Counted from the stretch's first letter, positions 26,841-37,252 are shown. The stretch is 64,000 nt of DNA from Neoluteolibacter marinus (GCF_014904755.1 NZ_JACZFQ010000020.1:1-64000), one strand, 5' to 3'. Notes: generated by a model from the letters alone, not told the origin. Numbers and translations: made by a program.

Positions 26841-26934
26841 GCGCCGACCCTAGGGTTGTCGATTTGAAAAAACAGGCCCGTTTTCCAATCGTCTCCGGGT
26901 TGCGCGGGTGGGGGAGCCGGTTTAAGTCGGGCTC

Positions 26935-27675
26935 ATGCTTTTCGAAAATCTCCTTCTCGCCGCCCAAACCCACGCCCAGCAGGGGGGCATTGGGATCGGC
27001 TACTGGGTGATCATCATCGGCACCACCCTGGTCAGCATGCTGATCAGCAGCACGCTCAAGTCCCGATTCAACGAATATTCGCGGATCCCGATCCGCATGA
27101 CCGGTGCCGAGGTGGCCGAGGCGATGCTGCGCCAGAATGGCATCAACGACGTGCGGGTCATCAGCGTGCCCGGGCTGCTCACCGACCACTACGATCCGAT
27201 CAAGAAGACGGTGAATCTCAGCGAGATGGTCTACGGCATGAACTCGGTCGCCGCCGCCGCCGTCGCGGCCCACGAATGCGGTCACGCCGTCCAGCACCAG
27301 CAGGCCTATGCCTGGCTCAATTTCCGCTCGAAGATGGTTCCGGCGGTGCAGTTCGCCAGTTCACTGCAGCAGTACCTGATGATGGCGGCGATGTTCGGCC
27401 TCTTCCTGTTCCACAGCCCCTTCATGCTGTGGCTGTTGGTCGCGGTCTTCGCGGTCACGGCCCTGTTCGCGGTGGTCACGCTGCCGGTTGAGTTCGATGC
27501 CAGCAAGCGGGCAATGGTGTGGCTGGAGCGCAGCGGCGTTGCCAACCAGATGGAGCACGAGAAAGCGCAGAACGCCTTGTTTTGGGCCGCGATGACCTAC
27601 GTCGCCGGTGCGGTGGGCGCGGTCGCCCAGCTCCTCTACTGGCTGAGCCTCGCGATGGGCCGCCGGAACGACTGA
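26935..27675 (+). CDS. YugP-type membrane zinc metallopeptidase
   Basis: 246 residues: an N-terminal membrane helix (GYWVIIIGTTLVSMLISS), the zinc-binding HECGHAVQHQ in the first half, two central helices (YLMMAAMFGLFLF, MLWLLVAVFAVTALFAVV) and a C-terminal helix. This is the layout of the neutral zinc metallopeptidase family (YugP/DUF2268-unrelated), whose physiological targets are unknown. It starts at 26935 and is divergent from the SDR gene. Confidence 0.87.
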   Translation: MLFENLLLAAQTHAQQGGIGIGYWVIIIGTTLVSMLISSTLKSRFNEYSRIPIRMTGAEVAEAMLRQNGINDVRVISVPGLLTDHYDPIKKTVNLSEMVYGMNSVAAAAVAAHECGHAVQHQQAYAWLNFRSKMVPAVQFASSLQQYLMMAAMFGLFLFHSPFMLWLLVAVFAVTALFAVVTLPVEFDASKRAMVWLERSGVANQMEHEKAQNALFWAAMTYVAGAVGAVAQLLYWLSLAMGRRND

Positions 27676-27841
27676 AATCGTGAACGGAGCGCCGCATTCA
27701 TTCGGCTTGGACGGCAGGCCTTGACGGCCGGGCGATCCGGTCCCGCGGATGGACAGCTGCAAGGACCAGGCAAACCGGGCGATCCGGAGGCCTTCTTTCC
27801 AAGCCGACTGAGTCCGGTGCTCCCGCCACCTCCCGCGCGCC

Positions 27842-28639
27842 TCAGGGCCGCTGGTAGATGCGGACGTAGTCGATGGTCATCCGCTGCGGGAAAACGGTCG
27901 ACGCGTCCGGCGGTCCCGGCCAAGCGCCACCGACCGCGACGTTGAGGATCATGAAGAACGGCTGGTCGAAGGGGGCGGGGAAGGGCTTGCCCTCGCTCTT
28001 CCACTCCTTCTGGGTCTGGTAGAGCTTGCCATCGACATACCAGCGGATCTCGTCCTTTTCCCACTCGGTGGTGAAGACGTGGAAGTCGTCCGCGAAGGTG
28101 CCCTCCTTCAGCTCGAAGGGGGCGCCGGTGTGGATGTTCTTCGGCCAGGAAGCACCGTGATGGAGCGTGCCGTGGACCTTGTTCGGCTCATGGCCGACCA
28201 GCTCCATGATGTCGATCTCGCCGCTGGCCGCCCAGCCGCCGTAGGTTTCCTTTTCCGGCAGCAGCCAGATCGCCGGCCAGATGCCCTTGCCCTTCGGCAA
28301 CTTGGCGCGGACCTCGAAGCGGCCGTAGAGCCAGCTGGCCCGCCGCTTGGTGCGCAGGCGGCCGGAGGTGAACTCCTTCTCCACCCCGCCGGCGTTGAAG
28401 TAGCCCTTGCGGGCCTCGATCACCAGGTGGCCGTCCTCGACGCGGACATTCTCGGGGCGGTCGACGTAGTACTGCATCTCGCCGTTGCCACCGCCGTGGC
28501 CGTTTTCCTCGGCGGCCCATTTGGTGAAATCGATCTCCTTGCCGTCGAACTCGTCCGACCACACCAGTTTCCAGCCCGGAGGCGCTTCGGCATGGGCGAC
28601 GACGGTGGCGGCAAGCAGGAGGAAGAGGGTGCGGATCAT
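27842..28639 (-). CDS. secreted glycoside hydrolase family 16
   Basis: 265 residues with a signal peptide (MIRTLFLLLAATVVAHA). The catalytic EIDIMELVG holds nucleophile and acid/base glutamates in the ExDxxE pattern of GH16, preceded by GIWPAIWLLP and followed by VHGTLHHGA. GH16 enzymes hydrolyse beta-1,3(4)-glucans, laminarin, agar or carrageenan. The specific polymer is not decided by the sequence, though the VHGT.H and WP.IW pattern is laminarinase-like. With GH43 and GH20 nearby it suggests polysaccharide use. Confidence 0.93.
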   Translation of the reverse strand: MIRTLFLLLAATVVAHAEAPPGWKLVWSDEFDGKEIDFTKWAAEENGHGGGNGEMQYYVDRPENVRVEDGHLVIEARKGYFNAGGVEKEFTSGRLRTKRRASWLYGRFEVRAKLPKGKGIWPAIWLLPEKETYGGWAASGEIDIMELVGHEPNKVHGTLHHGASWPKNIHTGAPFELKEGTFADDFHVFTTEWEKDEIRWYVDGKLYQTQKEWKSEGKPFPAPFDQPFFMILNVAVGGAWPGPPDASTVFPQRMTIDYVRIYQRP

Positions 28640-28820
28640 GGTGGTTCGCGATGGGTTCGGTCGGGTGTGGATACGGGCCGATTAGGTGCGACCGATCATG
28701 CGTTGTCACGATAATTGCATTATTTTGCAGTGATGGATTTCTTCAAGTCCGGCGCCCGGCCGGATTTCCGCGATCCTCGCATTGCCAATCCGGCCTGCTC
28801 CCGCTTCCATCCGCCCGCGC

Positions 28821-30821
28821 ATGGCAGGTGGCTTTTCCTTCGACTCCCTCAACAAGGCCCAACGGGACGCGGTCGCATCGCTCGACGGTCCGGTGCTGAT
28901 CCTCGCCGGGGCCGGGACCGGCAAGACCCGCACCGTCACCTGCCGGATCTCGAACATGCTGGAGCAGGGGATCCCGCCGGAAAACATCCTTGCCGTCACC
29001 TTCACCAACAAGGCCGCCTCCGAAATGCGCGAGCGCATCGGCGGCATGGTTTCGAAGAAGAAGGCCGAGCAGATGACCGTCTGCACCTTCCACTCGCTGT
29101 GCGTCCGGCTGCTGCGCGGCGGCATCCACAAGCTCGGCTACAAGAAGAACTTCTCGATCTGCTCCGGCACCGACCAGGTCGGCATCATGAAGCAGCTGGT
29201 CGTGCGCATGGGCGGCAAGGACGAGAAGATCAAGGCCGAGGCGGTGCTCGCGGAAATCTCCCGCGCCAAGAACCGCGGGATCGCGCTGGAGGACATGGAC
29301 GACGATTTCTTCTCGTCGCTTGCCGTCGCCTACCAGAACGAGTTGCGCGCCCAGAACGCCGTCGATTTCGACGACCTGCTGACGCTCGCCGAGCAATTGC
29401 TGCGGGAGCACGCTGATGTCCGCGACTACTTCCGCTCGGTCTACCAACGGGTGACCGTCGACGAGTTCCAGGACACCAACGGCCTGCAGATGCGCTTGCT
29501 CCAGCAGCTGGTCGGGCCGCCGTTCCACGTCTGCGTGGTCGGTGACGACGACCAGTCGATCTACGGCTTCCGCGGGGCGGAAAGCGCCAACATCCTCGAG
29601 TTCGAGCGCTTCTTCCCGAATCCCAAGATCATCCTGCTGGAAGAGAACTACCGTTCGACCCACGCCATACTCCACACCGCCAACAGCCTGATCCGCAAGA
29701 ACGTCGGACGTCGGGAGAAGATGCTCAAGTCGACAATCCTCGGCGGCGAGCCGGTGCGGCTGGTGGGCATGCCCGGCGACGAGGAGGAGGCGGTGTTCAT
29801 CGCCGAGGAAATCCTCGCCGACAAGGCCCGCGGCAACCTGCCATGGGAGGATTTCGCCGTCCTGTTCCGCACCAACAAGCAGAGCCGCAAGCTCGAGGAG
29901 GCCCTGCGCGAGCGCAAGATCCCCTACCGCATGGTCGGCGCCCAGAGCTTCTACGACCGACGCGAGGTCAAGGACGCGCTGGCCTACGTCGCCCTGCTCG
30001 ACGACCCGGAGGCCGACGTGCCCTTGCTGCGCGTCCTCAACGCCCCGCCGCGCGGGATCGGCCAGTCCACCGCGGTGCTGGCCACCGACTACAGCCGCGA
30101 GATCGGCCAGAGCGTCTGGCGGGCGCTGACCGACGAGAACTTCCTGTCCCAGCTGTCGACCAAGGTCCGCAACTCGATCGAGACCTTCACCACCCAGGTG
30201 CTGACCGCGAAGATGAAGATCGACGGCAAGGTGGCGCCGGCGAACCACGTGCTGAAGGAGTTCCTCGACGAGATCGAGTACCTCGACTGGCTGCAACGCG
30301 GCAGCAAGACGGAGAACGAGAAGACCCAGCGTCAGGAGGGCATCGGCGAGGTCCTGTCGGAGCTCGCCAAGGCGATCGGCAAGGGCAAGAGCCTGCGCAA
30401 GTTCCTCGACGACAGCGCGCTTGCCTCGGACCGCGAGGACGACGATCTCGACAAGAAGTCCGGTGCCACCCTGATCACCTTGCACGCCTCCAAGGGCCTC
30501 GAGTTTCCCAACGTCTTCCTGGTCGGCCTGGAGGAGGGCGTGTTGCCTCACCAGCGCAGCGTGGTGGAAGGCACCAAGGACGAGGAGCGGCGCTTGCTTT
30601 ACGTCGGCATCACCCGCGCCCAGAAGCGGCTGAGCATGACCTACTGCACCGTTCGTACGAAGTGGGGCAAGGAGGAGTCGTGCCAGCCCAGCAGCTTCAT
30701 CCTCGAACTCGACGACGAGCACCTGATCCACACGACCTACGACGACATCATGGGCGCCGAGGCGGACGACGAGGAACTGGGCAACTTCTTTGGCGGCTTG
30801 AAGGACTTCCTCGGCGACTGA
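28821..30821 (+). CDS. UvrD/Rep/PcrA-type ATP-dependent DNA helicase
   Basis: 666 residues from the ATG at 28821 (MAGGFSFDSLNKAQ). All superfamily I motifs are visible: Q motif LNKAQ, Walker A AGAGTGKT (Lys35), Ia TFTNKAASEM, Walker B VDEFQDTN, III VVGDDDQSIYGFRGA, IV LEENYRS, V TLHASKGLEF and VI YVGITRAQKRL. It unwinds DNA 3'-5' in repair and replication restart. The C-terminal tail is short compared with PcrA, closer to Rep. Divergent from GH16 with about 180 bases between. Confidence 0.95.
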   Translation: MAGGFSFDSLNKAQRDAVASLDGPVLILAGAGTGKTRTVTCRISNMLEQGIPPENILAVTFTNKAASEMRERIGGMVSKKKAEQMTVCTFHSLCVRLLRGGIHKLGYKKNFSICSGTDQVGIMKQLVVRMGGKDEKIKAEAVLAEISRAKNRGIALEDMDDDFFSSLAVAYQNELRAQNAVDFDDLLTLAEQLLREHADVRDYFRSVYQRVTVDEFQDTNGLQMRLLQQLVGPPFHVCVVGDDDQSIYGFRGAESANILEFERFFPNPKIILLEENYRSTHAILHTANSLIRKNVGRREKMLKSTILGGEPVRLVGMPGDEEEAVFIAEEILADKARGNLPWEDFAVLFRTNKQSRKLEEALRERKIPYRMVGAQSFYDRREVKDALAYVALLDDPEADVPLLRVLNAPPRGIGQSTAVLATDYSREIGQSVWRALTDENFLSQLSTKVRNSIETFTTQVLTAKMKIDGKVAPANHVLKEFLDEIEYLDWLQRGSKTENEKTQRQEGIGEVLSELAKAIGKGKSLRKFLDDSALASDREDDDLDKKSGATLITLHASKGLEFPNVFLVGLEEGVLPHQRSVVEGTKDEERRLLYVGITRAQKRLSMTYCTVRTKWGKEESCQPSSFILELDDEHLIHTTYDDIMGAEADDEELGNFFGGLKDFLGD

Positions 30822-30933
30822 GCGGCGGGTGTCAGGCTTGGGGCTTCCTCGGGGAGCTCCACATGTGCCAGCGTGCGCGGATCATCCCCCGCGGCGACCG
30901 GAAGGTTCCCCTGCGGGAACCGTGAGGCTGACG

Positions 30934-32343
30934 ATGGATCCCGAATTCGAAAGAGAACACGAGGAGTTGCCCTTTTTTCGGCGACGCCGGACCTGGCTGG
31001 TGCTGGTTGCGATCGCGCTGATGACCGGCGTGGCCTGGTGGCTGCCGCTTGACGGGGATGGCACGGCGGCCGCGGGGCTGGACGTGATGGAGGTGAAGGT
31101 CGGCCTCGGGATCTTCGCCGGGGTGGCCTTCCTGTGGTTGACGGAGGCCTTGCCGCTGGCGGTGACGGCGCTGCTGGTGCCGGCCCTGGCGACCCTGTGG
31201 CGGGTGTCGGACCTCAAGGCGGCGCTGGTTCCGTTCGCCGATCCCTTGATCTTCATCTTCCTCGGCGGCTTCGCGCTGGCCGCGGCGATGTCCCGCCAGG
31301 GCATCGACCGCTGGATCGCCCGCAACCTGGTGAGGATGGGGAAGGGCCGCTTCCTGGCGGTGGCGGTCGGCTTGTTCGGCGCGACGGCGTTTCTCTCGAT
31401 GTGGATCAGCAACACCGCGACGACCGCGATGATGCTGCCGCTGGCACTCGGACTGTTGGCCAGCGCCAAGGTGCCGAATCCGCGGAATGCCGTGTTCATG
31501 CTGCTCGGGTTGGCCTACGCGTCGAGCATTGGCGGGCTGGGGACCCTGATCGGCAGCCCGCCGAACGGGATCGCAGCCAAGCAACTGGGAATCGATTTCA
31601 CCGAGTGGCTGAGGTTCGGGATTCCCGCGGTACTGGTGCTCCTGCCGGCGATGATCGTGGTGTTGCACTTTCTTTGCCGGCCGGACCGCGAGGTGCATCT
31701 GGAAATGGACGGCGCGCGCTTTGCCATGACCGGTCCGCGCCGGGCGACCCTGGGGATCTTCGGGGCGACCGCGGCGTGCTGGGTCGGCGGGGCGTGGATC
31801 GCTCCGGCCCTCGGCGTGACGGGATCGTTCGACTCCCTGGTGGCGCTGGTCGCGATCGGCGTGATGCTGTTCTTCGGCGTGGTGCGCTGGCAGGACATCG
31901 ACCGCGGCACCGAGTGGGGCGTGCTGCTGTTGTTCGGCGGCGGGCTGGCCCTGAGCGCGGTGTTGAAGGAGACCGGTGCCAGCTTGTTCCTGGCGCGGGT
32001 CCTGGGCGAAACGATCGGCGCCTGGCCGCCGCTGCTCATCACCGCGGGGGTCGTGGCGTTCGTGATCGGGCTCACCGAGTTGACCAGCAACACCGCTTGC
32101 GCGGCCCTGTTCGTGCCGGTGTTCCACGCCTTGGCGGAACAGTTGGGGATGGTGCCGTCGCAGCTGGTCACGCCGCTCGCCCTGGCGGCGTCGTGCGCCT
32201 TCATGCTGCCGGTGGCGACGCCGCCGAACGCGATCGTCTTCGGTTCCGGCCAGGTTCCGCAGCGGCAGATGATCCGCGTGGGCCTGGTACTGAACGTGGT
32301 GTTCGTGGTGCTGTTGACCTTGCTGTCGAAAGCATTGTTCTGA
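30934..32343 (+). CDS. SLC13/DASS family anion permease
   Basis: 469 residues from the ATG at 30934, with about 12 hydrophobic helices. Two family signatures repeat: SMWISNTATTAMMLPLALG in the first half and ELTSNTACAALFVPVF in the second, the SNT motifs that bind Na+ and the anion substrate. The family takes up di- and tricarboxylates or sulfate with sodium. The GLIGSPPNGIA-like loop (TLIGSPPNGIA) is also typical. The substrate cannot be chosen from the sequence. Confidence 0.92.
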   Translation: MDPEFEREHEELPFFRRRRTWLVLVAIALMTGVAWWLPLDGDGTAAAGLDVMEVKVGLGIFAGVAFLWLTEALPLAVTALLVPALATLWRVSDLKAALVPFADPLIFIFLGGFALAAAMSRQGIDRWIARNLVRMGKGRFLAVAVGLFGATAFLSMWISNTATTAMMLPLALGLLASAKVPNPRNAVFMLLGLAYASSIGGLGTLIGSPPNGIAAKQLGIDFTEWLRFGIPAVLVLLPAMIVVLHFLCRPDREVHLEMDGARFAMTGPRRATLGIFGATAACWVGGAWIAPALGVTGSFDSLVALVAIGVMLFFGVVRWQDIDRGTEWGVLLLFGGGLALSAVLKETGASLFLARVLGETIGAWPPLLITAGVVAFVIGLTELTSNTACAALFVPVFHALAEQLGMVPSQLVTPLALAASCAFMLPVATPPNAIVFGSGQVPQRQMIRVGLVLNVVFVVLLTLLSKALF

Positions 32344-32435
32344 GGTGGCGCCAATTTCGGCCGCGGGCGGCGAGGGGGCTTGCGGTGGGTCTAACCGGAG
32401 TGTTAGTCAACGGGTCGAACGTGTTTTCTTCCTCC

Positions 32436-33413
32436 ATGAATCCGACCCGAAATCTCGCCGCCGTCGCCTTGCTTGCACTTCTCGCCACCTCGGCCGCCGA
32501 GGACAAGAAGGCGGGGAACCCCGTCTTCCCCGGCTGGTATGCGGATCCCGAGGGGATCATCTTCGGCAATGAATATTGGGTCTATCCGACGTTCTCGGCG
32601 CCCTACGACCAGCAGCTCCATTTCGACGCCTTTTCCTCGACGGACCTGGTGAAGTGGAAGAAGCACGAGAGCATCGTCGACACGAAGGACATCAAGTGGG
32701 CGAAGCGCGCGATGTGGGCGCCGTCGATCATCGAGAAGGACAAGAAGTTCTACCTCTTCTTCAGCGCGAACGACATCCAGAACAACGAACAGCTCGGCGG
32801 GATCGGCGTGGCGGTGGCAAACAAGCCGGGCGGACCCTACAAGGATCACATCGGCAAGCCGCTGGTCGACAAGTTCCATCACGGCGCGCAGCCGATCGAC
32901 GGCTTCGTGTTCCGCGACGACGACGGCTCGCATTACCTCGTCTACGGCGGCTGGCGGCACTGCAATGTCGCGAGGCTCGCGGACGACTTCAAGAGCCTGG
33001 TGCCCTTCGAGGACGGCGAGACCTTCAAATCGATCACGCCCGAGGGCTACGTGGAGGGTCCCTTCGTGTTCAAGCGGGACGGCAAGTACTACTTCATGTG
33101 GTCGGAGGGTGGCTGGACCGGTCCCGACTACCGCGTCGCCTATGCGGTTTCGGATTCCCTGTTAGGGCCGCACAAGCGGATCGGGCTGGTGCTCCAGCAG
33201 GACGCCGACGTTGCCACCGGCGCGGGTCACCATTCGGTGATCCACAACAAGAAGGACGACAATTGGTACATCGTCTATCACCGCCGGCCCTTGGGCGAGA
33301 CCGACGGCAACCACCGGGTGACCTGCATCGACAAGATGGAGTTCGACGAGAAGGGAATGATCAAGCCGGTGAAGATCACCTTCGATGGCGTGACGGCGGA
33401 CCCGCTGAAATAG
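32436..33413 (+). CDS. secreted glycoside hydrolase family 43
   Basis: 325 residues from the ATG at 32436, with a short signal peptide ending TSAAED. The five-bladed propeller begins PVFPGWYADPEGIIF with the catalytic-base Asp, followed by MWAPSIIEKDKKFYLFFSA, the pKa-modulating Asp in QPIDGFVFRDDDG, and the general acid Glu in GYVEGPFVFKRDGKYY. GH43 enzymes cleave arabinan, xylan and similar side chains. It is co-directional with the SLC13 gene, 92 bases downstream of it, and converges on GH20. Confidence 0.92.
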   Translation: MNPTRNLAAVALLALLATSAAEDKKAGNPVFPGWYADPEGIIFGNEYWVYPTFSAPYDQQLHFDAFSSTDLVKWKKHESIVDTKDIKWAKRAMWAPSIIEKDKKFYLFFSANDIQNNEQLGGIGVAVANKPGGPYKDHIGKPLVDKFHHGAQPIDGFVFRDDDGSHYLVYGGWRHCNVARLADDFKSLVPFEDGETFKSITPEGYVEGPFVFKRDGKYYFMWSEGGWTGPDYRVAYAVSDSLLGPHKRIGLVLQQDADVATGAGHHSVIHNKKDDNWYIVYHRRPLGETDGNHRVTCIDKMEFDEKGMIKPVKITFDGVTADPLK

Positions 33414-33414
33414 A

Positions 33415-35043
33415 TCACTCCGGAACGTCCGGATACTCCGGCTTGGCGCCTCGGTCAGTCACCTCCGGGGTGTCCGCGAAGGGGTCGTAGGGGCGGATGC
33501 CGTGGGCGCGCAGCCACTCGAGCTCAGCGGGCAGGCGGCGTTCGAAGCTGTGGAAATCCTTGCGCTCCGCCGGCGTCCAGGCGGCTTCGGCGAGGGCGAC
33601 GAGACGCGGCCAGGTCATGAAATCGCGGCGTTCCTGCGTTACGGTCGTCTCCGTCCAAAGGCAGGCCTGGATGCCACGCACGCGGCGCTCGTCGTCCGGC
33701 GTGAGCTTCAGGGCCGCGGGAAAATCGAAGGTGTCCTGCAGCGGGTTGAAGCCGCCCCAGCGGCGGCCGGTCTTGTGGGAATCGTGCTGCACGAAGTCGA
33801 GGTAGCAAGGGCGGCGCGGACAGAGCACGACGGAGTATCCCTTCTCCAGAGCCTGTCGCAGGACCTGGGGTTTGTCGTGCCGCCACCAGAAGACCAGGGT
33901 CCGGTCGCGCGGCAGCTCGCGCGCCACGATTTCATCCCAGCCACCGGTTTCGAAGCCGAGCCGGTTGACGGTCCCGGCCATGCGCCGGTTGAACCAGGTT
34001 TCGACCGCGGCGAGGTCCTTGAGTTTCTCCTTCGTCATCAGGTCCTGCACCTCCGGCAGGTCCTTCCAGTGGTGCCAGCCGAAGTGCACCTCGTCGCCGC
34101 CGAAATGGATGACGCCGGCCTCCGGAAATAGGGCCGCGACCTCGGCAAGGATGTCGTCGAGGAAGGCCAGGGTTTCCTTGGCGGCGGGGTTGAAGGTGAA
34201 GCGCGGCCACTTGTCCTTGTTGCCCTTCTGCACGAATCCGCCGCCATCGTGCTGCGGGTAGGCGCGGACCGCGGCGTCGGCGTGGCCGGGCATGTCGACC
34301 TCGGGGACGATGGTGATATGCCGCGCTTTCGCGTAGGCGACGATCCCGCGGATCTGCTCCTGGGTGTAGAACTGTGCCGGGGCGTCGGGCGATTGGTCGC
34401 TTTCGTTGCCGCGGCCGCCGATCGCGGTGAGCGCGGGGTATTTCTTGATCTCGATCCGCCACGCCGGGGAGTCGGTCAGATGCCAGTGGAGGCGGTTGAG
34501 CTTGTAGCGGGCCATGGCGTCGAGCAGCCGTTTCACCCCGGCCTCGCCGGTGAAATGGCGGCTTTCATCGAGCATGAAACCCCGCCAGGCGAAGCGCGGG
34601 GCATCGACGATGAATGCGCCGGGCAAAAGGACGGCCCCCTGGTCGTCGCGCTCCGCGGCGCGGAGCAACTGGGCGAGCGTCTGCAGGCCGTGGAAATGTC
34701 CGGCGGGAGTGGCGGCGTGGATGTTGGCGCATTCGGCGACGATGCGGACCACGTAGCCCTCGCCCGCGGGCACGGGGAAGTTGTCGGGCAGGGAATCCGC
34801 GGACAGGAACTGGATGGCAGCCGGCGCATCGGCGGGGGCCGGGCCGAGCGGGAAACCCGCGGCTTCGGAAAGGGTCGCCAGGAACAGGTCGCGCGCCGCG
34901 GGATCGGCGACGTGCACCCTCGCCCCGGCGGCAAGTTTCAGTGGCGATCCGGATTCCTTCACCCCGGCCGCGCGCGGGATCAGCGGAAGCTCCGCGAGTG
35001 CGGGAAGGGACAACAGGAAGAGGCCGGCGAGCAGGACTTTCAT
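33415..35043 (-). CDS. secreted beta-N-acetylhexosaminidase, GH20
   Basis: 542 residues with signal peptide MKVLLAGLFLLSLPALA. After a GH20b-type N-terminal domain comes the barrel: FAWRGFMLDESRHF, LNRLHWHLTDSPAWRIEI, VPEVDMPGHADA and the catalytic pair HFGGDEVHFGWH (Asp-Glu). The enzyme releases terminal GlcNAc or GalNAc from chitin fragments, glycoproteins or mucins. It stops 2 bases from the convergent GH43 gene. Confidence 0.95.
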   Translation of the reverse strand: MKVLLAGLFLLSLPALAELPLIPRAAGVKESGSPLKLAAGARVHVADPAARDLFLATLSEAAGFPLGPAPADAPAAIQFLSADSLPDNFPVPAGEGYVVRIVAECANIHAATPAGHFHGLQTLAQLLRAAERDDQGAVLLPGAFIVDAPRFAWRGFMLDESRHFTGEAGVKRLLDAMARYKLNRLHWHLTDSPAWRIEIKKYPALTAIGGRGNESDQSPDAPAQFYTQEQIRGIVAYAKARHITIVPEVDMPGHADAAVRAYPQHDGGGFVQKGNKDKWPRFTFNPAAKETLAFLDDILAEVAALFPEAGVIHFGGDEVHFGWHHWKDLPEVQDLMTKEKLKDLAAVETWFNRRMAGTVNRLGFETGGWDEIVARELPRDRTLVFWWRHDKPQVLRQALEKGYSVVLCPRRPCYLDFVQHDSHKTGRRWGGFNPLQDTFDFPAALKLTPDDERRVRGIQACLWTETTVTQERRDFMTWPRLVALAEAAWTPAERKDFHSFERRLPAELEWLRAHGIRPYDPFADTPEVTDRGAKPEYPDVPE

Positions 35044-35141
35044 CGCGGGTTCCTAGTCCCGCGGCCGTGGCGGCACACGCAAAACCCGTGGCCGTGCGCG
35101 CACGGGATTTGCGCTTTTGCGAGGGTGCCGGACGCCGGCGG

Positions 35142-37235
35142 CTACTTCGGCACGTGCGGCTCGAAGGTCATCGCGCGTTCGTGGCCGCGGGCCTTGGCGG
35201 CGCGGCGGGCTTCCTTGAAGAAATGGTCCTGGGCGCGGAACTTCTTCTCGCCGCCGACCGGGCGGATCGGTTCCGAAGAGCCGTCGGGAAGGATCCGCGA
35301 CGCCTGGGTGTTGTCCTGGAAGAAGGCCTCGAGGATCCGCAGCAGCCGGCGGCGGGCGCGGCTGTCCTCGACCGGGATCATCAGCTCGACCCGGCGGTCG
35401 AGGTTGCGGCCCATCCAGTCGGCGGAAGCGATGAAGATGTCGGGGTCGCCGCCCTGGTGGAAATAGAAGATGCGGGCGTGCTCGAGGAAGCGGTCGATGA
35501 TGGAGACGACGCGGATGTTCTTCGAGTGCTTCGGGTCGCCGGTTTTCAGGCAGCAGATGCCGCGGATGTTGAGGTTGATCTCCACCCCCGCCTTCGACGC
35601 CTGATAGAGGGCGGCGATGATCTCGGGGTCCTGCAGCGAGTTCGCCTTGGCGAGGATGCGGGCGGTTTCTCCCTGGCGGGCGCGCTCGGCTTCCGAGGCG
35701 ATGAGGTCGAGCAGGCGCGGCTTCATCGCGGTCGGGGCGGGGACCAGGCGCTGGAAGCGCAGCAGCTTCGAGCGGCCGGTGACCGCATTGAAGAACAGCG
35801 AGGCGTCGGCGCCGTACTCGGGCCGGCAGCTGAGCAGGGAGATGTCGGTGTAGAGGCGGGCGGTGCTCTCGTTGTAGTTGCCGGTGCCGAGGTGGACGTA
35901 GCGGCGCAGGCGGCCTTCCTCGCGGCGCACGATGAGGCAGATCTTGGCGTGGGTCTTGAGTCCCTTCACACCGTAGACGATCTGGGCCCCGGCGCGCTGG
36001 AGCTCCTCGGCGCGGAGCAGGTTGCGGGCTTCGTCGAAGCGGGCCTTGAGCTCGACCAGCACGGTGACGCTCTTGCCGTTCTCCGCGGCGCGGATCAGCG
36101 AGTCGATGATCCGCGATTGCTTCGCGGTGCGGTAAAGGACCTGCTTGATCGAAACGGTCTGGGGATCGTCCGCTGCTTCCTCGAGCAGTCGCATGACCGG
36201 TTCGAAGCTCTGGTAGGGATGGTGGAGCAGGAGATCGCGGCGGGCGATGTCGTCGAAGATCGAGTCGCCGGGGGTGAGGTCCGGGGACGGTTGCGACGGC
36301 CAGTCCTCGACCCGCAGGTGGTCGAAGCCAGGGATGAACGCGAGGTCCATGAAGCCGGACAGGGCGAGCGGGCCGGCAACGCGGTAGACTTGTTCCGAGC
36401 TGGTGTTGCACACCTGCTGGATGAGCTTGCCGAGATCGCGCGGCAGGCTTGCCGGCAGTTCGAGCCGGACGGTGTCGGAAAGCATGCGGGCGGCGAGGAC
36501 GTCCTCCATTTCGCCGGCGAGGTCGCTGGCGTCCTCTTCCTGCACGGCGATGTCGCCGTTGCGGGTGACGCGGAAGCAGGCGGTGGCCTCGACGTCTTCG
36601 CCGGGGAACAGCTCGCCGGCGTGGTGGGCGACGAGATCCTCAACCAGGACGAACGAGGCGCCGTCGCCTTCATCGCTGACCGGGACGCGGCGGCCGATGC
36701 CGTCGGGAATGGGAATCAGGGCGTGGCGGATCTCGCCGGTCTCACCGTCGGCAATGCGGCAGGCGACGACGAGCTGGAGTGCCGGGACCAGCGGCGGGTC
36801 CTCGCCCAGCACCACCGCGAGGGGGGTGAGCAGGGGCGAGATGGAATCGTGGAAGGTCGCGGCGACCTGATTCGCTTGGACCGGGTTGAGGTCGCGGGTC
36901 GCGAGCAGGCGGATGCCGGACTCGTTCAAGGCGGCGCAGAGCTCGCCGGAGAAAAGCTGATACTGCGCCTCCACCATTTTCTGTACCCGGCGGCGGATCG
37001 CGGCGAGCTGCTGCACCGGGGTCATGCCGGAGGGATCGGGCGCCTTGCGGCCGCTGCGGCGCAACAGGATGAGGCTGCCGACGCGAACCTGGAAGAACTC
37101 GTCGAGGTTCGATGCGGTGATCGCGAGGAACTTGATCCGCTCGAGCAGCGGGAGATCCGCGCGCAGGGCCTCGTTCAGGACGCGCTGGTTGAACTCCAGC
37201 CAGGACAGTTCGCGGTTGATGAAGGGAATGGACAT
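35142..37235 (-). CDS. ppk1: polyphosphate kinase 1
   Basis: 697 residues, the normal PPK1 length, with all four domains: N-domain FINRELSWLEFNQRVLNEA, head domain, and two PLD-like catalytic halves. The autophosphorylated histidine lies in GVKGLKTHAKICLIVRRE; later IFYFHQGGDPDIFIASADWMGRNLDRRVE completes the site. It makes long-chain polyphosphate from ATP. It starts 17 bases after ppx/gppA ends, so the synthesising and degrading enzymes share a transcript. Confidence 0.97.
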   Translation of the reverse strand: MSIPFINRELSWLEFNQRVLNEALRADLPLLERIKFLAITASNLDEFFQVRVGSLILLRRSGRKAPDPSGMTPVQQLAAIRRRVQKMVEAQYQLFSGELCAALNESGIRLLATRDLNPVQANQVAATFHDSISPLLTPLAVVLGEDPPLVPALQLVVACRIADGETGEIRHALIPIPDGIGRRVPVSDEGDGASFVLVEDLVAHHAGELFPGEDVEATACFRVTRNGDIAVQEEDASDLAGEMEDVLAARMLSDTVRLELPASLPRDLGKLIQQVCNTSSEQVYRVAGPLALSGFMDLAFIPGFDHLRVEDWPSQPSPDLTPGDSIFDDIARRDLLLHHPYQSFEPVMRLLEEAADDPQTVSIKQVLYRTAKQSRIIDSLIRAAENGKSVTVLVELKARFDEARNLLRAEELQRAGAQIVYGVKGLKTHAKICLIVRREEGRLRRYVHLGTGNYNESTARLYTDISLLSCRPEYGADASLFFNAVTGRSKLLRFQRLVPAPTAMKPRLLDLIASEAERARQGETARILAKANSLQDPEIIAALYQASKAGVEINLNIRGICCLKTGDPKHSKNIRVVSIIDRFLEHARIFYFHQGGDPDIFIASADWMGRNLDRRVELMIPVEDSRARRRLLRILEAFFQDNTQASRILPDGSSEPIRPVGGEKKFRAQDHFFKEARRAAKARGHERAMTFEPHVPK

Positions 37236-37252
37236 GGAAGGAGGTGGAGGGG